Part shown: piece after piece, positions 18,761-29,516 of the stretch
Position numbering within the stretch: position 1 is the stretch's first letter
Layout of the letters: each line of letters starts with the position of its first letter
Assembly (NCBI GenBank): GCA_019429405.1
Contig: JAHYIZ010000017.1
Location: 1 to 56,216, forward strand
Direction: 5' to 3'
DNA from: Paracoccaceae bacterium
Lineage (GTDB): Bacteria; Pseudomonadota; Alphaproteobacteria; Rhodobacterales; Rhodobacteraceae
Length of the DNA: 56,216 nt
Notes under the pieces: generated by a model
What the model was told of the DNA's origin: nothing
Databases searched by the model: none
What the model saw: only the letters and a program-made list of their open reading frames with translations
Translations under genes and position numbers: made by a program

Positions 18761-20611
18761 ATTATTCTGCGCGAGCGCGGCATCCAGCGCCTCATGCGCC
18801 GCCAGCCAAAGCTCCTCGGCGCGCGCCAGACCATCCACCGCCTCGACCCGCTTCATCGTCCACTTGTGCAACTCCTTGCCCATATGCGGGGCATAAAGCG
18901 CCTGTTCGCCCAGTTTGGCATCAAGCTTTTTCAGCATCTCCTCGATCTTCGCCACCCGTTCCTCGCATTTGCGCAGATCGGATCGCAGCGCCAAAATGCG
19001 GTCGCGCGGGGACTTTTGCGGTTTTTGCGCGCGCGCCGGGGCGGCGGTATCGTCGCCCGCCAACAACTCGCGCCGGTAAGCCTCAAGGTCGTTGAGGTAG
19101 GGCGCCACGCGGCCGCCCTTGACCAGCCAGAGCCGGTCGGCCACGAGGCCAAGCAGGTGCATGTCGTGGCTGATCAATATCACCGCGCCGGTATAGTCGT
19201 TCAGCGCCTCGACCAGCGCTTCGCGGCTTTCCATATCAAGGTGGTTGGTGGGTTCATCGAGGATCAGCAGATGCGGCGCACTGGTGGTGGCCAACAGCAA
19301 CGAAAGCCGCGCCTTCTGCCCCCCCGAAAGCTGCGCCACCACGGTATCTGCCTGATCGGCCATCAGCCCGAACCCGGCAAGGCGCGCGCGCAGGCGCGGC
19401 TGAAACTCGGCCGGGTAGACACGCTGGATGTGCTGCAGGGGCGTTTCGTCAAGGTAAAGCTCATCAACCTGATGCTGCGCGAAATAGCCGATGCGCAGCT
19501 TGCTCGATCGCGTCAGCTTGCCCATCAGAGCCGGCAGCTTGCCCGCCAGCAGCTTGGCCAGCGTTGATTTGCCCTCGCCGTTGCGGCCCAGCAGGGCAAT
19601 GCGGTCATCCTGGTCGATGCGCAAGCTGAGGTGTTTGAGCACCGGCGGCCCGCCGTAACCCACCGCCACCTCATCAAGCGCGAGAATGGGCGGTGAAAGC
19701 TGTTCGGGCACCGGGAAGGTAAAGACCTGCTTGGCCGCATCTTCGGGCGCTGTGATGATATCCATCTTTTCCAGCATCTTGACCCGGCTTTGCGCTTGCA
19801 CCGCCTTGTTGGCCTGGGCGCGGAAGCGGTCGACGAAACTTTGCAGATGCGCGCGCCGCGCCTCTTGCTTTTTCGCCTCGGCGGCCTGCACCGCGCGCTG
19901 TTCGGCGCGCGCCCGTGCGAACTGGTCGTAAGGCCCGGTCCAGAGCGTCAGCTTGCGCTCGTCCAGATGCAAGATCGCCCCCACCGCACGGTTCAAAAGA
20001 CCCCGGTCATGGCTGATGATGATGACCGTGTGGGGGTATTTGGCGAGGTAGCTTTCAAGCCAGAGCGCGCCTTCAAGGTCGAGGTAGTTGGTCGGTTCAT
20101 CGAGCAGCAAAACGTCGGGTTGCGCAAAAAGAACACCAGCGAGAGCCACCCGCATGCGCCAGCCGCCCGAGAAATCAGAGCACGGGCGCTGCTGCGCTTC
20201 GGCATCAAAGCCAAGCCCGCGCAGAATGGCACTGGCCCGGCCTTCGGCGGACCATGCGTCGATATCGGCCAGACGGTGCTGGATATCGGCAATGCGGTGC
20301 GCGTCGGTCGCGTGTTCGGCCTCAGCCAGCAGGGCCGCGCGCTCGGTATCAGCTTCAAGAACCGTGTCCAGAAGCGAGGTTGCAGACGAGGGCACCTCTT
20401 GCGCCACGCCGCCGATGCGGGCGCGCGAGGGCAGGGTGATGGTGCCGCCCTCCAGCGCCAGTTCGCCCCGGATCAGCCGGAACAGCGTGGTCTTGCCCGC
20501 GCCGTTCTTGCCCACAAGGCCCACCTTGTGGCCATCGGGAATGGTGGCGCTGGCGCCCTCGAACAATGGGCGGCCCTGCACGGAATAGGTGATGTCGGAT
20601 ATTTTCAGCAT
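18755..20611 (-). CDS. yheS: ABC-F family ATPase, YheS type
   Basis: A 618-residue soluble protein with two ABC ATPase domains. The first Walker A is [12 protein letters not shown] (residues 31-42), the first signature [13 protein letters not shown], and the first Walker [15 protein letters not shown]. The second half has [25 protein letters not shown] and [11 protein letters not shown]. The linker between them, [20 protein letters not shown], is typical of YheS. A charged coiled-coil tail ends the protein. ABC-F proteins bind the ribosomal E site and modulate translation. Start at 20611 matches the family N-terminus ([11 protein letters not shown]). It is divergent from ndk with a 143-base gap in which I see no clear promoter pair. 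Confidence 0.95.
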   Translation of the reverse strand: MLKISDITYSVQGRPLFEGASATIPDGHKVGLVGKNGAGKTTLFRLIRGELALEGGTITLPSRARIGGVAQEVPSSATSLLDTVLEADTERAALLAEAEHATDAHRIADIQHRLADIDAWSAEGRASAILRGLGFDAEAQQRPCSDFSGGWRMRVALAGVLFAQPDVLLLDEPTNYLDLEGALWLESYLAKYPHTVIIISHDRGLLNRAVGAILHLDERKLTLWTGPYDQFARARAEQRAVQAAEAKKQEARRAHLQSFVDRFRAQANKAVQAQSRVKMLEKMDIITAPEDAAKQVFTFPVPEQLSPPILALDEVAVGYGGPPVLKHLSLRIDQDDRIALLGRNGEGKSTLAKLLAGKLPALMGKLTRSSKLRIGYFAQHQVDELYLDETPLQHIQRVYPAEFQPRLRARLAGFGLMADQADTVVAQLSGGQKARLSLLLATTSAPHLLILDEPTNHLDMESREALVEALNDYTGAVILISHDMHLLGLVADRLWLVKGGRVAPYLNDLEAYRRELLAGDDTAAPARAQKPQKSPRDRILALRSDLRKCEERVAKIEEMLKKLDAKLGEQALYAPHMGKELHKWTMKRVEAVDGLARAEELWLAAHEALDAALAQNNT

Positions 20612-20754
20612 GCCCGCCCCATGCCCGATGCGGCCGCCCGCGTCAATCGCTGGCCGCCTGCGTGGGGTTTTCAAGCCGCGCGGCCCATGCTAGGGGGCGC
20701 GCATCCGACGCGGGGCAGGTGCCCGGCGCCCATCAGAGGCAATATGAGGCAGAC

Positions 20755-21177
20755 ATGGCCATCGAACGCACCCTTTCGATCATCAAACCCGACGCGACCA
20801 AGCGCAATCTGACCGGCAAGATCATTGCCAAATTTGAAGACGCGGGGCTGCGCGTTGTCGCTTCAAAACGCATCCACCTTTCGCCCGCTCAGGCGGGCGA
20901 GTTCTACGCCGAGCACAAGGAACGCCCGTTCTACGGCGAGCTCTGTGCTTTCATGGCATCTGAGCCGGTCGTGGTGCAGGTGCTGGAAGGCGAAGCGGCA
21001 ATTGCCAAGAACCGCGAAGTGATGGGCGCGACCGACCCGGCTGCGGCCGCCGCAGGCACCATCCGCAAGGATTTTGCGATCTCCAAAGGCGAAAACTCGG
21101 TGCACGGCTCCGACAGCCCGGAATCGGCCGCGCGCGAAATCGCGTTCTTCTTTGCGGGCCTCGAACTGGTCGGCTGA
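20755..21177 (+). CDS. ndk: Nucleoside diphosphate kinase
   Basis: A 140-residue enzyme that transfers the gamma-phosphate from ATP to other nucleoside diphosphates through a phosphohistidine. The N-terminus [18 protein letters not shown] is canonical. The catalytic His lies in the conserved [17 protein letters not shown] segment near the C-terminus (NxxHGSDS). [16 protein letters not shown]-like residues precede it, forming the ATP site. The ATG at 20755 is fixed by homology; the frame is open for 31 further codons upstream but without similarity. The gene is followed directly by one copy of the long intergenic repeat also found after eno. Confidence 0.98.
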   Translation: MAIERTLSIIKPDATKRNLTGKIIAKFEDAGLRVVASKRIHLSPAQAGEFYAEHKERPFYGELCAFMASEPVVVQVLEGEAAIAKNREVMGATDPAAAAAGTIRKDFAISKGENSVHGSDSPESAAREIAFFFAGLELVG

Positions 21178-21189
21178 AGGAAAAAAAGA

Positions 21190-21315
21190 GAGGGGGCCTT
21201 CTGCCCCCTCTTGGCCTTGCGGCCAATTCACCCCCGAGGATATTTCAGCCAAGGCAAGCGCAACCTTCATGGTGCTTGCCTTGGTTCAAATATCCCCCCG
21301 CCGGAGGCGTGCTGC
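21190..21315 (+). repeat. Long intergenic repeat, copy A (after ndk)
   Basis: About 126 bases that recur, with few changes, after eno at 25651-25773. It contains three nested or serial hairpins: GAGGGGG...CCCCCTC with CCTTCTG as loop, GGCCTTGCGGCC, and GCCAAGGCAAGC pairing with GCTTGCCTTGG. The outer ends GAGGATATTT and AAATATCCCC form an inverted pair. Its first hairpin can act as a terminator for ndk. The following gap to 21417 holds only the ribosome site of selO. Confidence 0.8.
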
Positions 21316-21417
21316 GGTGCGTCGTGACCGCAGAGGTCGGGCAGGTGCCCCAAGGTCTTGCTCCTCGCCCCTTCCGCTTTGCCCGCAGCACCCTATCTAG
21401 AGCGGCAGGGAGACACC

Positions 21418-22836
21418 ATGCCGCACGCCGACCCAAGTTATGCCCGACTGCCGGAACGCTTTTTTGCACGCGTGGGCGCCGCCCCGGTGGCCGCACCGCA
21501 GTTGCTTGCGCTGAACACAGGCCTGGCGGCGCGCCTTGGGCTGAGTGCCGACTGGCTTGGCGCGCCCGACGGGGTTGCGATGCTTGCGGGAAACGCCTTT
21601 CCGGAATGGGCAACCCCGATCGCGCAAGCCTATGCCGGCCATCAATTCGGCGGGTTCGTGCCGCAACTCGGTGACGGGCGCGCCCTGCTGGTGAGCGAGC
21701 TCATCGCCCCGGATGGTGCGCGTTTTGACCTTGTTCTGAAAGGCTCTGGCCGCACCCCATTTTCGCGCGGCGGCGACGGGCGGGCATGGCTTGGCCCGGT
21801 GTTGCGCGAATACCTTGTCAGCGAGGCGATGGCGGCACTCGGGGTGCCCACCACGCGGGCGCTGGCGGCGGTGGCGACGGGCGAGGTTGTCTGGCGTGAT
21901 GAGGGCGCGATGCCCGGCGCCATTCTGGCGCGGGTTGCGGCAAGCCACATTCGGGTGGGCACGTTTGAGTATTTCGCGGCGCGGCGCGATAGTGAAGCGC
22001 TGGCGCTTCTGGCCGAACATGCCCGCGCCCGCCATTACCCGCAGCACGAAGGGCCGCTGGGTTTTCTTGGCGGCGTGGTGGCGGCGCAAGCGCAACTGAT
22101 GGCGCAGTGGATGAGCCTTGGCTTCATCCATGGAGTGATGAACACCGACAACATGGCGGTCTCGGGTGAAACTATCGACTACGGCCCTTGCGCCTTCATT
22201 GACGCCTACCACCCCGACCGGGTGTTTTCGTCAATCGACCGCCAAGGTCGGTACGCCTATGCGCAGCAACCCAGTGTGGCGCTGTGGAACCTTGCGCAGC
22301 TGGCCTCGGCACTGCTGCCGCTGATCGGTGAAGGCGAGGCGGCGATTGAGGCGGCGACCGCAGCACTCGATGGCTTCTGGCCAGCCTTCAGCACGGCGCT
22401 GCACCACCGTTTTTCCGCAAAGATCGGTATCGCTTCGCCCAAAGAGGGCGACGCGGCGCTGGTCGAAACCCTGCTTGCACGCATGGCGCGGCAGGGGGCA
22501 GATTTTACCCGCGTGTTTCATGGCCTGGCGAGCGGTGCCGCGCGCGACGAGTTTGCCGATCGCAGCGCCTTCGATGCCTGGGCCGCCGATTGGGGCGCGC
22601 GACTTGGCCGCGAGGCTGACCCGCAAGCGGTCATGCGTGCCGCCAATCCGCTGCGCATTCCGCGCAATCACCGTATCGCCGAGGTTATCACTGCAGCGGT
22701 TGCGGGCGACATGGCGCCGTTTGCGCGGCTGAGCGCGGCGCTTGCGGCGCCATTCGAGGCGCGGCCCGACTGGGACGACCTTTCCGACGCGCCCGCCGTG
22801 GGCGAGGCAGTCACGCGCACCTACTGCGGCACCTGA
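21418..22836 (+). CDS. selO: Protein adenylyltransferase SelO (YdiU family)
   Basis: A 472-residue pseudokinase-fold enzyme. SelO binds ATP in flipped orientation and transfers AMP to Ser, Thr or Tyr of target proteins, in E. coli linked to redox stress. Visible marks are HQFGGFVPQLGDGRA (75-89), the LVLKGSGRTPFSRGGDGRA loop with Lys108, the HGVMNTDNMAVSG active loop (Asp244, Asn245) and the metal-binding Asp254 in IDYGP. The protein ends TYCGT: a C-terminal Cys (residue 470) matches the position of the redox Cys/Sec in the family. ATG at 21418 is chosen by homology and a GGGAG site. The next gene converges with only one base between the stops. Confidence 0.95.
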   Translation: MPHADPSYARLPERFFARVGAAPVAAPQLLALNTGLAARLGLSADWLGAPDGVAMLAGNAFPEWATPIAQAYAGHQFGGFVPQLGDGRALLVSELIAPDGARFDLVLKGSGRTPFSRGGDGRAWLGPVLREYLVSEAMAALGVPTTRALAAVATGEVVWRDEGAMPGAILARVAASHIRVGTFEYFAARRDSEALALLAEHARARHYPQHEGPLGFLGGVVAAQAQLMAQWMSLGFIHGVMNTDNMAVSGETIDYGPCAFIDAYHPDRVFSSIDRQGRYAYAQQPSVALWNLAQLASALLPLIGEGEAAIEAATAALDGFWPAFSTALHHRFSAKIGIASPKEGDAALVETLLARMARQGADFTRVFHGLASGAARDEFADRSAFDAWAADWGARLGREADPQAVMRAANPLRIPRNHRIAEVITAAVAGDMAPFARLSAALAAPFEARPDWDDLSDAPAVGEAVTRTYCGT

Positions 22837-22837
22837 T

Positions 22838-23497
22838 CTATTTGCGGAACTTGCGAAACAGCCGCCGGTTGCGGTCGATGAACTGCTGCATCAGCGCCGC
22901 GCTGCCGCCGATGCTGTGCCCGTGAAGGTATAACCAGCCCGCCCCGGCGCCCACACTGGCGCCGATCACGTCTACGATCAGGTCGCCCATGGTATCGTTC
23001 AGGCCGCTTTCCTGCATGTTCAGCCCGAAGATGTTGTCGACCGCGAACTCGAAGATTTCCCAGACCGCGCCGATCATGACGGCAAAGGAAAAGGCGATGA
23101 AGGCCATCGCCCAGGCGGGGGCCGCGTAGCGGTCGCCCTGAAACAGCATGAAGACCAGAAGGAACCCGAGAATCCCGAAGCCGAGAGCCGAGCCGAGGTG
23201 CATCGCGCCATCCCACCACCAGAACCGTTGGTAAAACCCTCCGGCCTCGCCCAGATAAATCGTGGCAAAGATGAAGGCCGTGATTGAGACGACAAAGCTC
23301 CACGGCAGCCGCACACCAAGGCGGCTGACCAGCACCAGCGGCGCCAGCGTCATCACGAAGGTGGCCGCGGCCACCCCCGCCGATGGCCATTGCCGCTCCC
23401 AGAGCGCCAGCACGAATTCGACCGCCAGCACCGCCCAGATCAGCAGTACCGGCAGGGGTTGGCGCCAAAGCGACGAGAATTGCAGGCGTTTGCGCAT
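22838..23497 (-). CDS. YjdF-like (DUF2238) integral membrane protein
   Basis: A 219-residue membrane protein with about six predicted helices, for example LPVLLIWAVLAVEFVLALW, FVMTLAPLVLVSRL, FVVSITAFIFATIYLG and LGFGILGFLLVFMLF. Conserved family segments are WWWDGAMHLGSALGFG and IGAVWEIFEFAVDNIFGLNM followed by GLNDTMGDLIVDVIGA. These acidic and His residues within membrane segments suggest a metal or proton-linked role, but the family has no established function. Start at 23497 is chosen because upstream in-frame Met codons lie in the 5' region of the opposing gene. It is divergent from the endonuclease/phosphatase gene with a 76-base gap. Confidence 0.85.
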   Translation of the reverse strand: MRKRLQFSSLWRQPLPVLLIWAVLAVEFVLALWERQWPSAGVAAATFVMTLAPLVLVSRLGVRLPWSFVVSITAFIFATIYLGEAGGFYQRFWWWDGAMHLGSALGFGILGFLLVFMLFQGDRYAAPAWAMAFIAFSFAVMIGAVWEIFEFAVDNIFGLNMQESGLNDTMGDLIVDVIGASVGAGAGWLYLHGHSIGGSAALMQQFIDRNRRLFRKFRK

Positions 23498-23573
23498 GGG
23501 GCCGATATAGGTGCGGCACCGTTGCCCCGCAACGGGTCTTCCTGTCGCGCCCTGCAAGCCCCATATCAGGGGC

Positions 23574-24269
23574 ATGATCCTGCGCATCGCCTCATACAAT
23601 ATTCACAAGTCCAAGGGCAGCGATGGCCGCTTTGACCCCGGTCGCGTGATCGACGTGATCAACGCGCTTGGTGCCGATGTACTGGCGCTGCAAGAGGTCG
23701 ATTTTCGCTTTCGCGGGCGCCCCACTGCGCTGCCGCTGGCGATCCTGCGTGAGGGCTGCGCGCTGGTGCCGGTCGATCTGACCCCCACCGGGCCTGAAAG
23801 CCTTGGCTGGCACGGGCAGACCTTGCTCTTGCGCAAGGGCATTACGCTTGGCGGGCTGCGCGCTCTGGCGCTGCCGGGGCTGGAGCCGCGCGGCGCGTTG
23901 ATAGCCGATCTTGACGCGGGCTTCGGACCGCTGCGGCTGGCGGGTGTGCACCTCGGGCTGCGCCGTTCCAACCGACGCGCGCAGCTTGCCCATATCCGCA
24001 TGGCGCTGCGCGAGGGTGCTGCGACGCCCGCGCTGATCATCGGCGATTTCAACGAATGGGCCGAAACCAAAGGTCTTGAGGCGCTGCACGGGTTTCATCT
24101 GCATACGCCGGGCCCAAGCTACCCCGCGCGCGCGCCCTTCGGCCGGCTTGACCGTCTGGCGGCGGGGCCGGGGCTTTCGGTGCTGCGTGCCGGGGTGTTC
24201 GATTCCTGCCTCGCCCGGCGTGCTTCGGACCATTTGCCGATCTGGGCTGACGTGCGGCTTGATCGCTGA
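23574..24269 (+). CDS. Endonuclease/exonuclease/phosphatase family protein
   Basis: A 231-residue enzyme of the EEP superfamily. It opens MILRIASYNIHKSKGSDGRF with the Asn/His metal-site motif (SYNIHKS), continues VLALQEVDFRFRG with the catalytic Glu, and shows LIIGDFNEWAE (Asp-x-Asn) and a terminal RASDHLPIWADV with the catalytic Asp-His pair. All family catalytic residues are therefore present. Members hydrolyse phosphodiesters in DNA, RNA, phospholipids or inositol phosphates; there is no signal peptide, so a cytoplasmic substrate is likely. The ATG at 23574 is where homology starts. Specific substrate cannot be deduced. Confidence 0.9.
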   Translation: MILRIASYNIHKSKGSDGRFDPGRVIDVINALGADVLALQEVDFRFRGRPTALPLAILREGCALVPVDLTPTGPESLGWHGQTLLLRKGITLGGLRALALPGLEPRGALIADLDAGFGPLRLAGVHLGLRRSNRRAQLAHIRMALREGAATPALIIGDFNEWAETKGLEALHGFHLHTPGPSYPARAPFGRLDRLAAGPGLSVLRAGVFDSCLARRASDHLPIWADVRLDR

Positions 24270-24354
24270 AATCGCGGGCGCGCCCGACGCGGGGCTTTCG
24301 CGCCCGCCGCAAACCGCGTAAACCCGCCTCAGCATTGCCGCTACCCGGTCTTGA

Positions 24355-25641
<1,287 letters not shown>

Positions 25642-25650
25642 GGTAAGGGC

Positions 25651-25773
25651 GAGGGGGCCTTCTGCCCCCTCTTGGCCTTGCGGCCAATTCACCCCCGAGG
25701 ATATTTGGCCAAGGCAAGCGCAAACCTTTGTGCTTGCCTTGGTCAAAATATCCCCCCGCCGGAGGCGTGCTGC
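25651..25773 (+). repeat. Long intergenic repeat, copy B (after eno)
   Basis: About 123 bases nearly identical to 21190-21315, including the GGGGGCCTTCTGCCCCC hairpin, the GGCCTTGCGGCC hairpin, the GAGGATATTT and AATATCCCC ends, and the GCCAAGGCAAGC/GCTTGCCTTGG stem. It lies ten bases after the eno stop and before the convergent J-domain gene, so it likely serves as a transcription boundary. Confidence 0.8.
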
Positions 25774-25800
25774 AAGGCGTTCCGGGCGCCTGCGCCGGGG

Positions 25801-26430
25801 TCAGTCGCGGAAGTTGCGGCTGTCCTTGATCTGGTCCCAGGCCCAGACCACCTCTTGCAGGCGTTCCTCGTCATCGCGGTTGCCGCCGTTCATGTCTGGG
25901 TGAAGATCTTTCACCAGGCTTTTGTATTGCTTGCGGATTTCTGGCTTTGTCCAGGTGTCCCTGGCCTCAAGGATGTCGATTGCCTTGCGTTCGGTCGGCG
26001 GCAGTTTGCGCCCGGCGTGCTGGCGGCCGGGGTTTTGTGTGGCATTGGCGCCCAGAATTTCCATCGGGTCGGCAACGCCGTGGCGGGCCCAGGCGCGGTC
26101 TTCTTCGGAGATGCGCCCAAAGGGTTTGGTCGGGCGCTCCCAGACGGTGGCATTGTCGAGAAATGCTTGGAACTCTTCCTCGGACTGGCCCTGAAAGTAG
26201 TTCCAGTTGAGGTTGTATTCGCGCACATGGTCCTTGCAGAACCAGAAATAGTCGTCGAGCTTCTTGGGCGATTTTGGCGCCCGGTACTGGCCCTGTTCGG
26301 TGCAGCCCTGATGGTCGCAGTGGCGCGTCGAGGTCTCGAATGCGCCGGACATGCCGCGTTTGCCTTTGGCGCGGCGCTTTTTGTCGGTGGCGGCGGAGAT
26401 GTCGAACCCGAAGGGGTCGTTTCTGGTCAT
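25801..26430 (-). CDS. J-domain (DnaJ-class) protein
   Basis: A 209-residue protein whose J-domain lies at the C-terminus, contrary to classic DnaJ. The last 60 residues include KPEIRKQYKSLVKDLHPDMN with the essential HPD tripeptide that stimulates Hsp70 ATPase, then LQEVVWAWDQIKDSRNF. The first 140 residues contain a STRHCDHQGCTEQGQYRAP segment with two cysteines and no zinc-finger repeats. Proteins of this type are common in alphaproteobacteria and often neighbour cobS; here the gene is 16 kb away. The start at 26430 (MTRNDPFGFDIS) is preferred; two Met codons upstream are possible. Its chaperone clients are unknown. Confidence 0.88.
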   Translation of the reverse strand: MTRNDPFGFDISAATDKKRRAKGKRGMSGAFETSTRHCDHQGCTEQGQYRAPKSPKKLDDYFWFCKDHVREYNLNWNYFQGQSEEEFQAFLDNATVWERPTKPFGRISEEDRAWARHGVADPMEILGANATQNPGRQHAGRKLPPTERKAIDILEARDTWTKPEIRKQYKSLVKDLHPDMNGGNRDDEERLQEVVWAWDQIKDSRNFRD

Positions 26431-26536
26431 GCGCGGTCCTCTGTTCCCGGCCATTTCGAGTCGGGCCATGAAGAATAGGCCATTTCGCGCGCGGCGAAAG
26501 GGCAAATCGGCGGCATCGGGGGGCTCTCGGCGCCGA

Positions 26537-26953
26537 TCAGTCTTGGGTGGTCGCGGGGCCGAGGCGCGGGGCCGTGCCGGACTCGGCATGCACGTTCAGG
26601 CGCGAAGACAGCGCGGGTCTGGCCGAGGTCAGGAACGTTGGCACGGCATCCGGCGGCGCGTCGGGCGCATCAAGCGGCTCGGGCACCTCGGGCACAGACA
26701 CGTGGGCGTGCATGTCTTGCGCCAGAGCGCGGCGGAAGATGAGCAGGTTGTGAAAGACCGTGGTCCGGCTGGTGAGGCCCGAACGTTCCTCGCTTGGCAG
26801 CACATCGGCGCGCAGATATTCCCAGCCATCGGCGGCCATGCGGTTCAGCACCGCGCCGACGGTGGCGCCAAAGCGTTCGCCGGGAGTTTTCAGCGCGCGG
26901 TTCTTGTCGGCGCGCGTGGGCGCCGGAATCGCGGTGTATTCATATGCCTGCAT
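26537..26953 (-). CDS. DUF4177 domain-containing protein
   Basis: A 138-residue protein. The first 75 residues match the DUF4177 pattern: MQAYEYTAIPAPTRADKN, then VGAVLNRMAADGWEYLRADV and a TTVFHNLLIFRR strand. The rest is rich in Pro, Ala and acidic residues and is probably disordered. No function is established for the family. The gene lies 24 bases downstream of gatB on the same strand, and the J-domain gene follows in the same direction after a 106-base gap, so the three may be one unit. Confidence 0.8.
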   Translation of the reverse strand: MQAYEYTAIPAPTRADKNRALKTPGERFGATVGAVLNRMAADGWEYLRADVLPSEERSGLTSRTTVFHNLLIFRRALAQDMHAHVSVPEVPEPLDAPDAPPDAVPTFLTSARPALSSRLNVHAESGTAPRLGPATTQD

Positions 26954-26977
26954 CGCACGGGTCCTGCCTCTGTCGGG

Positions 26978-28492
26978 TCAAAGCCCGAGTTTCTGTGCCA
27001 CGAGGGCGTTGACCGTGGCCGGGTTGGCCTTGCCGCCGGTGGCCTTGAGCACTTGCCCGGTGAACCAGCCCGCAAGCTTGGGGTTGGCGCGGGCTTTTTC
27101 AACCTGCGCGGGGTTGGCGGCGATGATTTCATCGACCGCCTTTTCAATCTCGCCGGTGTCGGTCACTTGCTTCATGCCGCGCGCGGCGGCGATGGCGGCG
27201 GGGTCGCCGCCATCGTTCCAGACGATCTCGAACAGGTCTTTTGCCATCTTGCCCGAGATTTCGCCCGAGGAGATCAGGTCGAGAACGCCGCCCAGTTGTG
27301 CCGCCGTGACCGGGCTTTGGCCGATCCCGAGGCCTTGCCGGTTCAGGCGACCAAAAAGTTCGTTGATCACCCAGTTGGCGGCCAGTTTGCCGTCGCGCCC
27401 TGCCGCTACCGCCTCAAAGAAAGCTGCGTTTTCGGCCTCGGCGGTCAGCACCGCGGCGTCGTATTCGCTCAAGGACCAGTCGCGCACGAAACGGGCAACC
27501 TTGACGTCGGGCAGTTCGGGCAGGCTGGCGGCGATGTCATCGACCCAAGCCTGCTCGATTTCCAGCGGCAACAGGTCAGGGCAGGGGAAGTAGCGGTAAT
27601 CATGCGCCTCTTCCTTGGAGCGCATGGAGCGCGTCTCGCCCTTGTCGGGGTCGTAAAGCCGGGTTTCCTGTACCACCTTGCCGCCGTCTTCGACGATGGC
27701 AATCTGGCGCCGTGCCTCATATTCGATCGCCTGTTGAAGAAAGCGCATCGAGTTCATGTTCTTGATTTCGCAGCGCGTGCCGAGGTGGCTGAAATCCTGG
27801 CTGGCCTGATAGCGTTCATAATCGCCGGGGCGGCAGATCGACACGTTCACATCGGCGCGCAGGTTGCCGTTTTGCATGTTGCCATCACAGGTGCCGATGT
27901 AGCGCAGGATCTGGCGCAGCTTGGCCACATAGGCCGCCGCTTCCTCAGGGCCGCGAATGTCGGGGCGGCTGACGATTTCCATCAGCGCGACGCCGGTGCG
28001 GTTGAGGTCCACGAAGCTCATGTTCGGGTCCATGTCGTGGATGCTTTTGCCCGCATCCTGTTCGATATGGATACGCTCCACCCGCACCCGGCGCGCCACC
28101 CCCGGCCCCATATCGACGATAATCTCGCCCTCACCGACGATCGGGTGATAAAGCTGGCTGATCTGGTAGCCCTGCGGCAGGTCGGGGTAAAAGTAGTTCT
28201 TGCGGTCAAACGCCGAGGTCAGGTTGATCGCAGCGTTGAGCGCAAGCCCGGTGCGCACCGCCTGCTCCACGCAGAATTCGTTGATGACAGGCAGCATGCC
28301 CGGCATCGCCGCATCAACAAAGGCGACGTTAGAGTTGGGTTCGGCACCAAACAGCGTTGAGGCGCCGGAAAACAGCTTGGCGCTGGAGGCGATCTGCGCA
28401 TGCACCTCCAGGCCAATCACCAGTTCCCACGGGCCGGTAGCGCCTTGGATCACTTTTGGGTCTGGGGTGCGGAAGGCGAGGTGGTCAAGCAT
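26978..28492 (-). CDS. gatB: Aspartyl/glutamyl-tRNA amidotransferase subunit B
   Basis: A 504-residue subunit of the GatCAB complex that converts mischarged Glu-tRNA-Gln or Asp-tRNA-Asn to the correct amide forms. Family marks are [29 protein letters not shown], the [17 protein letters not shown] segment, and a C-terminal YqeY-like tail ([20 protein letters not shown]). The kinase-like core carries [13 protein letters not shown] and [15 protein letters not shown]. gatA and gatC are not in this window. The start at 28492 ([11 protein letters not shown]) fits the family; the frame remains open far upstream but into the noncoding region shared with the peroxiredoxin gene. Confidence 0.97.
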   Translation of the reverse strand: MLDHLAFRTPDPKVIQGATGPWELVIGLEVHAQIASSAKLFSGASTLFGAEPNSNVAFVDAAMPGMLPVINEFCVEQAVRTGLALNAAINLTSAFDRKNYFYPDLPQGYQISQLYHPIVGEGEIIVDMGPGVARRVRVERIHIEQDAGKSIHDMDPNMSFVDLNRTGVALMEIVSRPDIRGPEEAAAYVAKLRQILRYIGTCDGNMQNGNLRADVNVSICRPGDYERYQASQDFSHLGTRCEIKNMNSMRFLQQAIEYEARRQIAIVEDGGKVVQETRLYDPDKGETRSMRSKEEAHDYRYFPCPDLLPLEIEQAWVDDIAASLPELPDVKVARFVRDWSLSEYDAAVLTAEAENAAFFEAVAAGRDGKLAANWVINELFGRLNRQGLGIGQSPVTAAQLGGVLDLISSGEISGKMAKDLFEIVWNDGGDPAAIAAARGMKQVTDTGEIEKAVDEIIAANPAQVEKARANPKLAGWFTGQVLKATGGKANPATVNALVAQKLGL

Positions 28493-28630
28493 CGCGGGCC
28501 TCTGATCTGGACTGGCGACGGGTTTAGGGCATCGTTGAAGGCTGCGCAAGCAATGCCGCCGCGCGGGCGTCGCCGCCGGGCGTGTGCGCAGGCATTGTGT
28601 CGCACGTTCAAGTTGTGATCGAATTTGCCA

Positions 28631-28688
28631 CATTGTTGCCACAATGCAACCCCAGAGTGAAACGTAGTCTCCAATTGCGCGACAATTG
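28631..28688. promoter_or_regulatory. Palindromic sites in the gatB-peroxiredoxin intergenic region
   Basis: The 249-base divergent gap contains CATTGT-TGCC-ACAATG (28631-28646), a perfect inverted repeat, and two copies of the palindrome CAATTG at 28672-28677 and 28683-28688. Such dyads upstream of a peroxiredoxin could bind a redox-sensing regulator, but I recognise no named operator. The rest of the gap shows no clear features. Confidence 0.35.
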
Positions 28689-28741
28689 TTGGTTCCGGTT
28701 TGCAGTCTTTTTCCCTCTGGATGACAAAGGACGTGTCGGAA

Positions 28742-29467
28742 ATGTATCTGCCAGTGTTTGGGCCCCGCCCGCCCCGAAACGGTGCAGTAACCGAGGTGCC
28801 GCGTGGCTATGAAGCGCATTTGCGCTGGGTGCCGCGGCTTGGTGATATCTTTCCGAATTTCTCGCTGCGCCACGGCGACGGCGAGTTTCACTTTCATGAC
28901 TGGGCCGAAGGCTCGTGGGTCTATTTCTTCAGCCACCCGTTGGCCTGCACGCCCGTGTGCACCACAGAAATTGCAGATGTCGCCGCACGTTCGGACGAGT
29001 TGCGCGCGCGCGGCGTAAAGGCGCTGAACATTTCGACCGATGCGCCCGAGGCGCAACAGGCATGGCTTGCCGATATCGAAAAGATGTTTGGTGTCACCAT
29101 CGACTTTCCGCTGCTGTCAGACCCTGATGGCGTTGTCGCCAGGATGTGCGACATGGTGCACCCGCATGAGGACACGGTCTTGTGTGTGCGCAAAGGCTTT
29201 ATCATCGACCCCTCGCTGCGGATCCGCATGATCATGGAATACCCGCTGAATGTCGGGCGCGACATCGAAGAGGTGCTGCGCGTGATCGACGCGTTGCGTG
29301 CCACCGAGCACACCGATCTGGTGGCACCGGGCGGCTGGATGCCCGGCGACCCGCTGCTGGTGGCGCCGCATATCGACACGGTCTCCGCGCGCGAAACCTT
29401 CGGTTCGCGGCTGAAGGTGCTTGGGCCCTACATGCGCCTGTTGATGCCGTCCCGACGAAAGAGTTGA
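28742..29467 (+). CDS. Peroxiredoxin (1-Cys/Prx6-like)
   Basis: A 241-residue thiol peroxidase. The active-site motif [12 protein letters not shown] contains Pro66, Thr70 and the peroxidatic Cys73 (PxxxTxxC), with a likely Arg partner further on. [35 protein letters not shown] and [22 protein letters not shown] are typical of the Prx6/AhpC1 group, which reduces H2O2, alkyl peroxides or peroxynitrite. The resolving-Cys arrangement of 2-Cys enzymes is absent. ATG at 28742 is chosen because AAAGGA lies 10 bases upstream; in-frame Met codons at 28721 and 28700 remain possible. It is followed 50 bases on by an acyltransferase-like gene. Confidence 0.9.
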   Translation: MYLPVFGPRPPRNGAVTEVPRGYEAHLRWVPRLGDIFPNFSLRHGDGEFHFHDWAEGSWVYFFSHPLACTPVCTTEIADVAARSDELRARGVKALNISTDAPEAQQAWLADIEKMFGVTIDFPLLSDPDGVVARMCDMVHPHEDTVLCVRKGFIIDPSLRIRMIMEYPLNVGRDIEEVLRVIDALRATEHTDLVAPGGWMPGDPLLVAPHIDTVSARETFGSRLKVLGPYMRLLMPSRRKS

Positions 29468-29516
29468 CTTTGCGCAATCCGGCGGCGAATTTCCCCCAAG
29501 GGAAGGGGAAGGCCGA

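Noticed and set aside
26351-28360. Long plus-strand frame opposite gatB and the DUF4177 gene
   Set aside because: gatB has complete family motifs on the minus strand; the plus frame has none.
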